A DNA stretch of 6,565 bases from Chitinophagaceae bacterium UBA5175 (GTDB lineage Bacteria > Bacteroidota > Bacteroidia > Chitinophagales > Chitinophagaceae), in contig DHWT01000179.1 in NCBI GenBank assembly GCA_002413325.1, forward strand, positions 2,086 through 8,650. Direction: 5' to 3'. The notes beneath the pieces are model-generated. The model worked only from the letters and a program-made list of their open reading frames with translations, ran no database searches and was not told the DNA's origin. Of the stretch, positions 1 through 6,215 are shown in pieces. A program made the translations under genes and the position numbers. The first letter of the stretch is position 1; each line of letters opens with the position of its first letter.

Positions 1-357
1 CCTTCCATGATCGTTTTGCTCCTTCAGCGTCCAGGTATTCAACCTGGAGGTATCCAGCCATAAATTCCCGCTCTTCCTTAAAACCTGCACCGATAAACCA
101 AACTGTCCGAAAAAGGCAGTTTCCAATGCAGCAACCGTCATGGATTCGCTGATTTCCAGTTCCCCATCGGCCATTTTCGGCTGAATCTGCTTCAATTGGG
201 TATCCGGGCCAAAGATTACCGGGTGACTGGTCGCTTTAACGCGGTTTTCAGAGTTCCTGAAAAAATTGACTTTCAAAAATGGGAAATTGCCGGAAAACTG
301 CTCCTGCACTTCCTGTATGGTACTGACTTTGGCTAAATATATATTCGTTCCCGTCAT
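1..357 (-). CDS. Small uncharacterised protein, copy A (C-terminus beyond left edge)
   Basis: An open minus-strand frame of 119 codons reaches the left edge without a stop. I do not recognise a named function. It is clearly homologous to the small protein at 2398-2775: both carry F-x(4)-P-[FY]-L-K-x(2)-FFRN near the N-terminus (residues 21-35 here). Both also have a C-terminal block (residues 74-115) with the shared blocks FGLS, RKSGNLW, WTL and QN; 25 of 42 positions are identical by hand count. There is no signal peptide or membrane segment, so it is probably cytoplasmic. Copy B ends 13 residues after QN, so only a few residues are likely missing here. An in-frame ATG at 372, directly after a TGA, would add five residues. 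I prefer the ATG at 357 because an AGG lies four bases ahead of it. It lies 117 bp downstream of the flavoprotein gene on the same strand and is probably co-transcribed with it. Confidence 0.75.
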   Translation of the reverse strand, partial: MTGTNIYLAKVSTIQEVQEQFSGNFPFLKVNFFRNSENRVKATSHPVIFGPDTQLKQIQPKMADGELEISESMTVAALETAFFGQFGLSVQVLRKSGNLWLDTSRLNTWTLKEQNDHGR

Positions 358-360
358 GAT

Positions 361-394
361 CCTGTTATTCATTCAAATACAAAATAATAACAGG
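361..394 (-). promoter_or_regulatory. Stem-loop immediately ahead of the copy A start codon
   Basis: The arms CCTGTTATT (361-369) and AATAACAGG (386-394) are perfect 9-bp inverted repeats with a 16-base loop. In transcript direction (minus) the second arm ends in AACAGG, three bases before the ATG at 357. The hairpin would therefore enclose the only Shine-Dalgarno-like bases of copy A and would put the alternative ATG at 372 in the loop. It could tune translation of the downstream gene or mark a processing site between the two cistrons. No U-tract follows, so it is not a standard intrinsic terminator. The repeat is seen directly; the role is inference. Confidence 0.4.
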
Positions 395-474
395 GAAACT
401 GCTAAAAAGATGACTTTACAGGAATGCAAATATGATTATAGTCAGTCGGGAGCAACCTGATCCGGTCCTCGGAC

Positions 475-951
475 TTAACCCCATCCCAGGAAAGAAGGAA
501 CGGCATTGTTTTCAAAGCGGCCCGTTTTTTTCTTCAGTCGTACGCGATAAACAATTCCGGTTATGGTTTGTAAATTATTTGGTGCAAAGGGCCATTCTTC
601 GTATAATTTCGTGGTTGCGCTCGTAACCATCGGCAGCACACGATCATTCAGTTTTTTTAAAGCCATTTGCCTGCCGGGTTCCTGGGTAAGCTCTTCAAAT
701 TCACCCCAGGCAATAACGCTTTGCCAGTTGGCCATATTCTGCATGACGTCCACTTCAAAACAGACTTCCCGGTTCTTTCTCATCATGTTAATTTTCATGC
801 CTTCCTTGGTACGCCCGTAAATATATTCCCCGTCATAGGCATAACTCACGGGTACGATATAGGTCACACCGTCTGCGTGACAACCCAGCCGGCCAATGAT
901 CTGGCTTTGAAGCACCTCTTCTATCTGCTGTTGACTCAAATCTCCGAACAT
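475..951 (-). CDS. Pyridoxamine 5'-phosphate oxidase family (NimA-like) flavin-binding protein
   Basis: This 158-aa protein has the compact split-barrel pattern of the pyridoxamine 5'-phosphate oxidase-like / NimA group. IGRLGCHADG is at about 19-28, the strand YIVPVSYAYDGEYIYG at 31-46, TKEGMKINMMRKNREVCFEVD at 48-68, and NWQSVIAWGEFEEL at 75-88. Members are usually FMN- or F420-type dimers that reduce small substrates. They include 5-nitroimidazole reductases and many proteins of unknown substrate, so true PNP oxidase activity should not be assumed. The length is normal for the group and no signal peptide is seen, so it is probably cytoplasmic. The start is well fixed, because the upstream frame (ATG GAT CCT TAA on the minus strand) closes at once. 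It is transcribed divergently from the alcohol dehydrogenase and precedes copy A. The palindrome at 992-1011 lies 40 bp upstream and probably controls it. Confidence 0.9.
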   Translation of the reverse strand: MFGDLSQQQIEEVLQSQIIGRLGCHADGVTYIVPVSYAYDGEYIYGRTKEGMKINMMRKNREVCFEVDVMQNMANWQSVIAWGEFEELTQEPGRQMALKKLNDRVLPMVTSATTKLYEEWPFAPNNLQTITGIVYRVRLKKKTGRFENNAVPSFLGWG

Positions 952-964
952 AATAAAATTTTTA

Positions 965-972
965 TAAAATTA
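965..972 (-). promoter_or_regulatory. Possible -7 element of the flavoprotein promoter
   Basis: On the minus strand these bases read TAATTTTA, one mismatch from the Bacteroidota -7 consensus TAnnTTTG. This would start transcription near 961, leaving a leader of about 10 bases. The palindrome centre (between 1001 and 1002) would then be about 41 bp upstream of the start site, the classical position for an FNR/CRP-type class II activator. A second candidate, TATTTTTA at 981-988, has a TTTG 21 bp further upstream (1010-1013). With that one the palindrome would fall inside the promoter spacer, which fits repression better. The AT-rich context makes chance matches likely. Confidence 0.3.
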
Positions 973-991
973 AGGATCCATAAAAATAATG

Positions 992-1011
992 TGCATGATC
1001 CGGATCATGCA
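992..1011. promoter_or_regulatory. Perfect 20-bp palindrome, FNR/CRP-like operator
   Basis: The sequence TGCATGATCC is followed immediately by its exact reverse complement GGATCATGCA. The core TGAT-CCGG-ATCA fits the TGAT-N4-ATCA core recognised by FNR-type members of the Crp/Fnr family, although the flanking bases are A/T rather than the FNR T/A. It lies 40 bp upstream of the flavoprotein start codon and 317 bp from the dehydrogenase start. With no spacer it would make a poor hairpin, and no U-tract follows on either strand, so protein binding is more likely than termination. Symmetry and position are seen directly; the regulator family is inferred. Confidence 0.6.
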
Positions 1012-1243
1012 AAAAAAACATTTTTCACGGGCATCCGCCCGGTATTCCGGTTTTAAAAAATACCTGATTTCAATATACAGGATTTCATCTGAAATGAAAA
1101 CATTATACATTCTATAGATGCAGAATGATTACAAACCGGTTTCCCGGGGAATGGCCATGCAACTGAAACGGAACCGGAACGGGTGCCGGTCGGCATCTGA
1201 GCTTCATTAAACAGGCTGAAATGAAGGAGCCTCCGGGCAAAAA

Positions 1244-1257
1244 CTGACAATAATCAG
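1244..1257. promoter_or_regulatory. Weak dyad upstream of the alcohol dehydrogenase
   Basis: The half-sites CTGA (1244-1247) and TCAG (1254-1257) are symmetric around six bases. The core TGAC-AATA-ATCA is one base from TGAT-N4-ATCA. It could be a degenerate copy of the site at 992-1011 serving the divergent dehydrogenase, whose start lies 71 bp downstream. No good -7 element sits at the matching distance, and a match this short is expected by chance fairly often. Confidence 0.25.
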
Positions 1258-1328
1258 GCAGCTTCCTAATAGACATCATCAAAAAGAAAATAAAAGTAAA
1301 ATAGGTTGTGTCCTTAAATAACAGAAAA

Positions 1329-2369
1329 ATGAAAGCACTGGTATATCACGGCCCGGGAAACAAATCATGGGAAGAAAAACCCAGGCCTGCCATTCAGCAG
1401 CCGGGTGATGCAGTAGTCCGTATTACGAAAACGACCATTTGCGGAACAGATTTACATATCCTGAAGGGTGATGTACCCGAGGTGACGGATGGACGGATCC
1501 TGGGCCATGAAGGAGTGGGTGTCATTGAAGAAACCGGCTCCTCGGTTACAAATTTTAAGAAAGGAGATCATGTACTCATATCCTGTATCACCTCCTGTGG
1601 CAAATGCGATTATTGTAAACGCGGCATGTATTCCCATTGCGAAAACGGGGGTTGGATTCTGGGCCATCTGATCGACGGGACGCAGGCGGAATACACCCGG
1701 ATTCCCTTTGCGGATAACAGTCTCTACCATATTCCCGCAGGAGCTGACGAAGAAGCGCTGGTCATGTTAAGTGATATCCTGCCTACCGGTTTTGAATGCG
1801 GCGTGCTGAACGGACAGGTCAAACCCGGAGATACGGTAGCCATTGTCGGAGCGGGCCCGGTTGGACTGGCTGCCTTACTGACTGCACAATTTTATTCACC
1901 CGCAGAAATCATCATGATCGACCCTGATGAAGCCCGGCTGGCCGTATCCAAAAAATTGGGAGCTACACAAACCATCAATAACAGGAAGGAAAATGCATTG
2001 GATAAAGTGAAGGAGCTGACGGGAAATAAAGGGGCCGATACGGTTATCGAAGCAGTCGGCATACCCGAAACATTTGAATTATGCCAGTATCTGGTTGCGC
2101 CGGGTGGCCGGATTGCCAATGTGGGAGTACATGGCAGGAGTGTGGATCTTCACCTGGAAATTCTATGGGCACATAATATTTCCATTACGACCAGGCTGGT
2201 AGATACCGTCACCACCCCGATGCTGATGAAAACCGTCCAGTCAGCAAAACTGAACCCGAAACAACTGATTACGCATCATTTTAAATTGTCTGATATAAAC
2301 CATGCCTATGACACTTTTCAGCATGCAGACAGAGAAAAAGCTTTGAAAGTGATACTGACAAACGAATGA
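1329..2369 (+). CDS. Zinc-dependent NAD-type alcohol dehydrogenase (MDR superfamily)
   Basis: This 346-aa medium-chain dehydrogenase interconverts an alcohol and its aldehyde or ketone in the cytoplasm; the exact substrate is not readable. Numbering is from the ATG at 1329. Likely catalytic zinc ligands are C38, H60, E61 and D149, with T40 and H43 in the usual CGTDLH motif. GHEGVGVIEETG (59-70) is the MDR zinc signature. C90, C93, C96 and C104 form a complete structural-zinc lobe. The Rossmann motif GAGPVG is at 174-179, and D198 at the end of the second strand favours NAD(H) over NADP(H). An upstream in-frame GTG at 1308 would add seven residues. I chose 1329 because MKALVYHGPG is the normal family start and an A-rich leader precedes it. 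Copy B follows after 28 bp and is probably in the same operon. The divergent flavoprotein suggests a shared redox or fermentative role. Confidence 0.95.
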   Translation: MKALVYHGPGNKSWEEKPRPAIQQPGDAVVRITKTTICGTDLHILKGDVPEVTDGRILGHEGVGVIEETGSSVTNFKKGDHVLISCITSCGKCDYCKRGMYSHCENGGWILGHLIDGTQAEYTRIPFADNSLYHIPAGADEEALVMLSDILPTGFECGVLNGQVKPGDTVAIVGAGPVGLAALLTAQFYSPAEIIMIDPDEARLAVSKKLGATQTINNRKENALDKVKELTGNKGADTVIEAVGIPETFELCQYLVAPGGRIANVGVHGRSVDLHLEILWAHNISITTRLVDTVTTPMLMKTVQSAKLNPKQLITHHFKLSDINHAYDTFQHADREKALKVILTNE

Positions 2370-2397
2370 TGAATTTTTATTTCCTGAAAACAGATAT

Positions 2398-2775
2398 ATG
2401 CACCTTGGAATAGAACAGGGAAAGCGGATCATGGATATCCAGAAAGAGTTCAATACACTATATCCATATTTAAAACTGGAGTTCTTCAGGAATCTTTCTC
2501 CGCAGAATCATCTGTCAGCAAAAGCAGAAAAAATCAGGCCGGAAGAATTGATCCATAAAATTATCCGGCTCAAAGATCCTGGCAGTATCAATATAGACGG
2601 CAAAAGAACTGTCGCCCAGCTGGTAGAGGATTTTTGGGGGAACTTCGGATTGTCTGCACTGGTTTTCCGGAAATCAGGCAATTTGTGGATAGAAACTTCT
2701 TTAACCGACAGCTGGACGCTGGTCAGGCAAAATAAGATAGGTGAATCCTTTTCAACCCGCCAGGGGAATTTTTAG
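2398..2775 (+). CDS. Small uncharacterised protein, copy B
   Basis: A 125-aa protein of unknown function, paralogous to copy A at 1-357. The conserved N-terminal segment is FNTLYPYLKLEFFRN (18-32). The variable charged middle (33-70) is followed by the C-terminal block 71-112 (TVAQLVEDFWGNFGLS, then RKSGNLW, WTL and QN). The tail after QN is short and polar. The pattern suggests an N-terminal helix and strand, then a helix and two or three strands, so a small soluble alpha/beta domain; no export signal is seen. The start is uncertain. An ATG at 2431 (residue 12) is preceded by a purine-rich AGGGAAAG stretch and shares GGATCATG with the start of copy A, so it may be the true start and would give 114 aa. 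The gene follows the alcohol dehydrogenase by 28 bp and is very probably co-transcribed. Confidence 0.75.
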   Translation: MHLGIEQGKRIMDIQKEFNTLYPYLKLEFFRNLSPQNHLSAKAEKIRPEELIHKIIRLKDPGSINIDGKRTVAQLVEDFWGNFGLSALVFRKSGNLWIETSLTDSWTLVRQNKIGESFSTRQGNF

Positions 2776-2860
2776 ACGCTGCCTCTTCTGCATGGATCCT
2801 TCCTGATTCCCGCCTTTTCGTTATCCAATATCCATGTAACATAACGGTCAGCCCTTATAT

Positions 2861-2918
2861 AAAAATATTTGAGCGCTCCCTGTTATTTTTTTAAGAATAA
2901 AAGGCAGGCGCTCAAATA
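2861..2918 (-). terminator. Intrinsic terminator of the OmpA-family gene, perhaps bidirectional
   Basis: TATTTGAGCGC (2866-2876) and GCGCTCAAATA (2908-2918) are perfect 11-bp arms. The 31-base loop can form further pairs (CTG/CAG and TTATT/AATAA). On the minus strand the hairpin is followed directly by TTTTT (2865-2861) and begins 42 bp after the OmpA-family stop, which is a good rho-independent arrangement. On the plus strand the same stem lies 90 bp after copy B but has no U-run after it, so it would end that operon only weakly. Confidence 0.8.
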
Positions 2919-2959
2919 CGATTTGTCAGAAACCAGAACGGGAATCCCGGCATACAGGT

Positions 2960-3742
2960 TTACCGGCTCTGTTCCATCATATCCCAAAGTTTTCTGAGAT
3001 CCGGGTTCAGGATAATCTGGATACGGCGGTTCAATGCCCTTCCTTCTTTGGTATCATTACTTGCAACCGGCAGGTACTTGCCTCTGCCTGCTGCCAGTAA
3101 CCGGTTCGGATCAACACTGTAACTATCCTTTAGTACCCGCACGATGCTGTTTGCCCTTTCGGTACTTAAAGACCAGTTATCCTGGAAACGGGCGGTATGA
3201 ATATTTTTAGAATCCGTATGACCCACTACAAAAATCTGGACTTTCGGATAATTGTTCAATACGGATGCCAGTGGGTTTAATGCATTTTTTGCATTCTTGC
3301 TCAGGACAGCACTTCCTTCAGCGAACAGTAATTTTTCAGGCAGGTCCACATAGAGCAATCCTTCTTTGAACTCCACATCAATGCCTGAATCAGCAAGCTG
3401 GGACAGTCCGGCAATGATTCTTTCCCGGATCTCCTGCAGGGATGTACCCTGTTCTGCCAGGGCCGCGTTCAATGCTTCCCGCCTTGCCTGTAAATCCGCC
3501 TTCAATTGTTTGCAATACTCGGCATCACGGGCCAGCGAGGCATTCTGACTCTGAAGCGTGGAGACCTGGCTATTCAGTTCAGCAATCTTATTTGTTGAGC
3601 TGGTCAGATTCGTGGTGCATGAAGTTAAATCTGTTTGTAATTTCTGGTTCTGTTCCTGGGATGCTGCCAGTTCTTTCTTGGCCTTACATGAACTCAGGGC
3701 GATCAGGATAATTAGTAAAATACCCGTACTAAGCTTTCTCAT
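2960..3742 (-). CDS. OmpA-family lipoprotein with peptidoglycan-binding domain
   Basis: This 260-aa protein starts with a lipoprotein signal peptide: basic MRK, a hydrophobic stretch 8-16, and lipobox LSSC with Cys19 as the likely lipidated residue. Residues 22-115 form a Q/N/S/L-rich, coiled-coil-like stalk. The OmpA C-terminal domain covers about 125-247. Its marks are LLFAEGSAVLS (138-148), VVGHTD (172-177), LSTERA (192-197), GRGKYLPVASNDTKEGRALNRR (219-240) and the final strand IQIIL. D177 and R196 correspond to the Asp and Arg that bind diaminopimelate in OmpA domains. No beta-barrel is present, so it probably tethers the outer membrane to peptidoglycan. It is a single-gene unit with its own terminator. 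Upstream TAATTTAT (about 3763-3770, minus) only loosely resembles a -7 element. The neighbours on both sides are on the opposite strand, so context does not add a role. Confidence 0.93.
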   Translation of the reverse strand: MRKLSTGILLIILIALSSCKAKKELAASQEQNQKLQTDLTSCTTNLTSSTNKIAELNSQVSTLQSQNASLARDAEYCKQLKADLQARREALNAALAEQGTSLQEIRERIIAGLSQLADSGIDVEFKEGLLYVDLPEKLLFAEGSAVLSKNAKNALNPLASVLNNYPKVQIFVVGHTDSKNIHTARFQDNWSLSTERANSIVRVLKDSYSVDPNRLLAAGRGKYLPVASNDTKEGRALNRRIQIILNPDLRKLWDMMEQSR

Positions 3743-4040
3743 ACTAAAGGTTTTAAGTTGTTATAAATTATGCGATTCGTATTTTAATATCTCATTTCGT
3801 CCTATAGTCCGATGGTTAACTATAAAATGCTTTAAAATATCAGAAGCCAAAATTCGTTCAATTCCGGCTTAAAAGACCGAAACCCCGTTTTAAGTTATTC
3901 ATGTAACGGTTAAACAATAACCCTGACAGGCATGAAATATCCGTTTTTCAAACACCTTTTGTATATTTTTTAATACTAACTTTAACATATCTGCAGGGCA
4001 CTGTCTACTCCTTCCTCTTCTTCATCAAAAATGCAACGTC
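3743..4040. other. Divergent intergenic region between OmpA-family and molybdenum hydroxylase genes (298 bp)
   Basis: AT-rich and without a credible gene. It contains the dyad TATAGT (3803-3808) / ACTATA (3819-3824) with a 10-base spacer, and a small GGTTA/TAACC repeat at 3908-3922. For the plus-strand gene, TTTG (3958-3961) and TAACTTTA (3977-3984, one mismatch from TAnnTTTG) could be a promoter. Their 15-base spacing is shorter than usual for Bacteroidota, so I give it low weight. If used, the leader would be about 50 bases and pyrimidine-rich. Confidence 0.45.
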
Positions 4041-6194
4041 ATGAGGACCGCCCAAATAATACAGAGACGAGACTTTATACGGCTTACTGCCTTGTCCGGT
4101 GCAGCCCTGTTTGTAATAGGCTTTCTGGATGTGAAAGGAAAGACTCCGCAAATCGCAAACCTTTCGGGCGATGAAAGTCCCGGTGCAAAAATGAACGCCT
4201 ACATTTTTATTGATTCTTCCGGCATGATTACCATTTTCAACAATCGCCCGGAAATGGGGCAGGGTACTTTTGAATCCATCCCTATGATTATCGCCGAGGA
4301 GCTGGAAGTGGATATCCAAAAAGTGAATATCATGCAGTCGCCGGCAAGCCGCAAATTATATGGCGACCAGATGGTGGTGGGAAGCCGCAGCATATCCGGC
4401 AACTTCGATCTGATGAGAAAGATAGGCGCATCAGCAAAAGAAATACTCATCATGGCAGCCGCAAAACGCTGGAATGTGCGTGTTGAAGATTGTTATGCTC
4501 GTGATGCGACAGTAATCCATCCTGCATCGGGAAAAACAATCAGTTACGGAGCGCTCGCAGAAGATGCATCCAAAATAGCACCTCCCCAGAATCCGAAATT
4601 AAAAGAGCTGAAAGATTTTACCATCATCGGCACATCACCAGCAAGAAAGGATATTCCTTCAAAAACGAATGGGGAAGCCGTATTTGGACTGGACTGCACG
4701 GTAAAAGGCATGCTATATGCTTCCATAGAACGGTCACCGGTTTTCCTGGGCAGGCTGATCAGTTTTGACGACACAAAAGCCCGGGCGGTAAAAGGAGTAA
4801 GGTATGTGTTGAAAACCCAACGTAACGTATGGGGCCACACCCGGGAGGGGGTGGCAGTGGTGGCAGATACTTACTGGGCAGCAGTACAGGGAAGAAACGC
4901 ACTGGAAGTAAAATGGGATAATGGCGACCTGGAATCCTGGTCAACAAAAAAAATAAAGGAAGATTATAAAAAAGCTGCCGCAGAGGAAGGTGCCGTCTTT
5001 GTAGAAAAAGGAAACTTCAAAAATGTTTTTGATGCAGCACCTGTAAAAATAGTGGCATCCTACGAAACGCCTTACCAGACACATGTTCCCATGGAACCAA
5101 TGAATGCCATTGTATATGCAAAAAAAGACCGTGTTGAATTCTGGGGCTCCACACAGAACCCCAACGGTTTCCGTTCATTCCTGGCAAAGCAATGCAGTGT
5201 GGCAGAAGATAATGTCATCATTCACTATACTTATATGGGGGGCGGATTTGGCCGGAGAAGCCTGACGGATGTTCCTGAAGAAGCCGCCGACCTCTCCATG
5301 AAAACCGACGCACCTGTGCAGGTAGTTTGGAGCCGCGAAGATGATCTTACCCAGGGACCCTTCAGGGCCTGTTCACTCAATGTGTGCAAAGGGGCGCTGG
5401 ATACCGACGGCCATCTCATTGCACTCGAACATAAAGTGATTTGCCAGGAGATCAATAATCAAACCGGCGATTATAATATCGCGGGTGAAGACATTGCGGG
5501 GGGAATCAATACGGAATATACAGTTCCCAACATGGCTATCAGAGGGGTGCTGCGCAAATTTTATATTCCCATTTCCTACTGGCGTTCCGTTTATCACTCC
5601 ACCAATTGTTTTGCACATGAATCTTTTATGGATGAAATGGCAATAGCTGCCAAAAAAGATCCGCTTGATTTCAGGCTTTCCTTATTGAAGGATCACGCAC
5701 GATATACTGCATTGCTGAACGCGGTTGCTGAAAAAACCGGCTGGCACAAACCCCGCGAAAATAATACCGGTATGGGCGTGGCTATTGTTCAGCGATCAGG
5801 AGCTTTTACAGCAGCGGTTGCTGAAGTGGCCAGGATAAGCGGGAAAGTGAAAGTAGTTAAGATGACCGTTGCCATAGACAGCGGCATCGTGGTAAATCCC
5901 GATACAATCATAGCACAAACTGAAGGTTGTGTGGTCATGGGGCTTACCGCTGCGTACAAAAGTGGCCTGACCGTTGAAAAAGGGAAAGTTGTTGAACAGA
6001 ATTTTCACAACTACCAGCTCCTGCGCATTCATGAATGCCCGGAAATTGAAGTGGTCGTGATGAAAAACAGCTATGCTCCCGAAGGGGCAGGAGAACCGGG
6101 TCTGCCACCCATTGCACCCGCACTCACCAATGCCATTTTTAATATGACCGGGAACAGGATCCGCGAATTGCCTTTTAACCTGGATGCGATATAA
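4041..6194 (+). CDS. Molybdopterin-binding subunit, xanthine dehydrogenase / isoquinoline 1-oxidoreductase beta type
   Basis: This 717-aa protein is the large subunit of a molybdenum hydroxylase, which inserts oxygen from water into an aldehyde or N-heterocycle; the substrate cannot be read. A Tat signal is at the N-terminus (RRDFIRL at 9-15, hydrophobic 16-29), so it is exported folded with its cofactor to the periplasm. The first cofactor-domain segment has PEMGQGTFESIPMIIAEEL (70-88). The hammerhead domain is about 207-300 (GEAVFGLDCTVKG). The second part has THVPMEPMNA (347-356), GSTQNP (369-374) and the cofactor loop GGGFGRR (400-406). RSVYHSTNCFAHESFMDE (515-532) is followed by VVNPD (617-621) and GAGEPG (682-687). 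E685 is the likely catalytic base. The length is typical of IorB-like proteins. This family needs a [2Fe-2S] partner, usually with a cytochrome c tail, and none is adjacent. The ATG at 4041 is the only start keeping the Tat signal at the extreme N-terminus. Confidence 0.93.
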   Translation: MRTAQIIQRRDFIRLTALSGAALFVIGFLDVKGKTPQIANLSGDESPGAKMNAYIFIDSSGMITIFNNRPEMGQGTFESIPMIIAEELEVDIQKVNIMQSPASRKLYGDQMVVGSRSISGNFDLMRKIGASAKEILIMAAAKRWNVRVEDCYARDATVIHPASGKTISYGALAEDASKIAPPQNPKLKELKDFTIIGTSPARKDIPSKTNGEAVFGLDCTVKGMLYASIERSPVFLGRLISFDDTKARAVKGVRYVLKTQRNVWGHTREGVAVVADTYWAAVQGRNALEVKWDNGDLESWSTKKIKEDYKKAAAEEGAVFVEKGNFKNVFDAAPVKIVASYETPYQTHVPMEPMNAIVYAKKDRVEFWGSTQNPNGFRSFLAKQCSVAEDNVIIHYTYMGGGFGRRSLTDVPEEAADLSMKTDAPVQVVWSREDDLTQGPFRACSLNVCKGALDTDGHLIALEHKVICQEINNQTGDYNIAGEDIAGGINTEYTVPNMAIRGVLRKFYIPISYWRSVYHSTNCFAHESFMDEMAIAAKKDPLDFRLSLLKDHARYTALLNAVAEKTGWHKPRENNTGMGVAIVQRSGAFTAAVAEVARISGKVKVVKMTVAIDSGIVVNPDTIIAQTEGCVVMGLTAAYKSGLTVEKGKVVEQNFHNYQLLRIHECPEIEVVVMKNSYAPEGAGEPGLPPIAPALTNAIFNMTGNRIRELPFNLDAI

Positions 6195-6215
6195 TTCCTG
6201 TTACCAACCTGTACG

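Larger units (their letters stand above)
952..1328. other. Divergent intergenic control region (377 bp)
   Basis: No convincing gene lies between the flavoprotein and dehydrogenase start codons. A 65-codon minus-strand frame at 1053-1250 reads as low-plausibility sequence and resembles no family I know. The stretch holds the perfect palindrome at 992-1011, a weaker dyad at 1244-1257, a TTTCAT/ATGAAA inverted repeat at 1083-1099, and a 10-base direct repeat CTGAAATGAA at 1089-1098 and 1216-1225. The last 50 bases before the dehydrogenase are very A-rich, as is common for Bacteroidota leaders. Confidence 0.6.

Noticed and set aside
458..469. TGATCCGG just after the flavoprotein stop as a second copy of the palindrome
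   Set aside because: Only the left half and centre match; the other half-site (TCCT instead of ATCA) is missing.
1029..1055. GGGC/GCCC and CCGG/CCGG short repeats as a terminator
   Set aside because: Stems are only 4 bp and no gene on the plus strand ends upstream of them.
667..1056. 129-codon plus-strand frame opposite the flavoprotein gene
   Set aside because: It is the antisense shadow of a gene with clear family motifs and shows no domain of its own.
1053..1250. 65-codon minus-strand frame in the divergent region
   Set aside because: Composition and residue pattern look non-coding, nothing resembles a known family, and it would occupy the control region of two divergent genes.
1308..1328. 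GTG start giving the dehydrogenase seven extra residues
   Set aside because: The family begins at MKALVYHGPG; the extra MSLNNRK is not family-like, and ATG at 1329 has an A-rich leader.
3442..3872. Plus-strand frames of 89 and 104 codons opposite and upstream of the OmpA-family gene
   Set aside because: Antisense shadows; the hydrophobic look comes from reading the coiled-coil codons in reverse.
4005..4319. Minus-strand 104-codon frame over the hydroxylase 5' end
   Set aside because: It overlaps a strongly supported Tat signal and cofactor-domain start and has no recognisable features.
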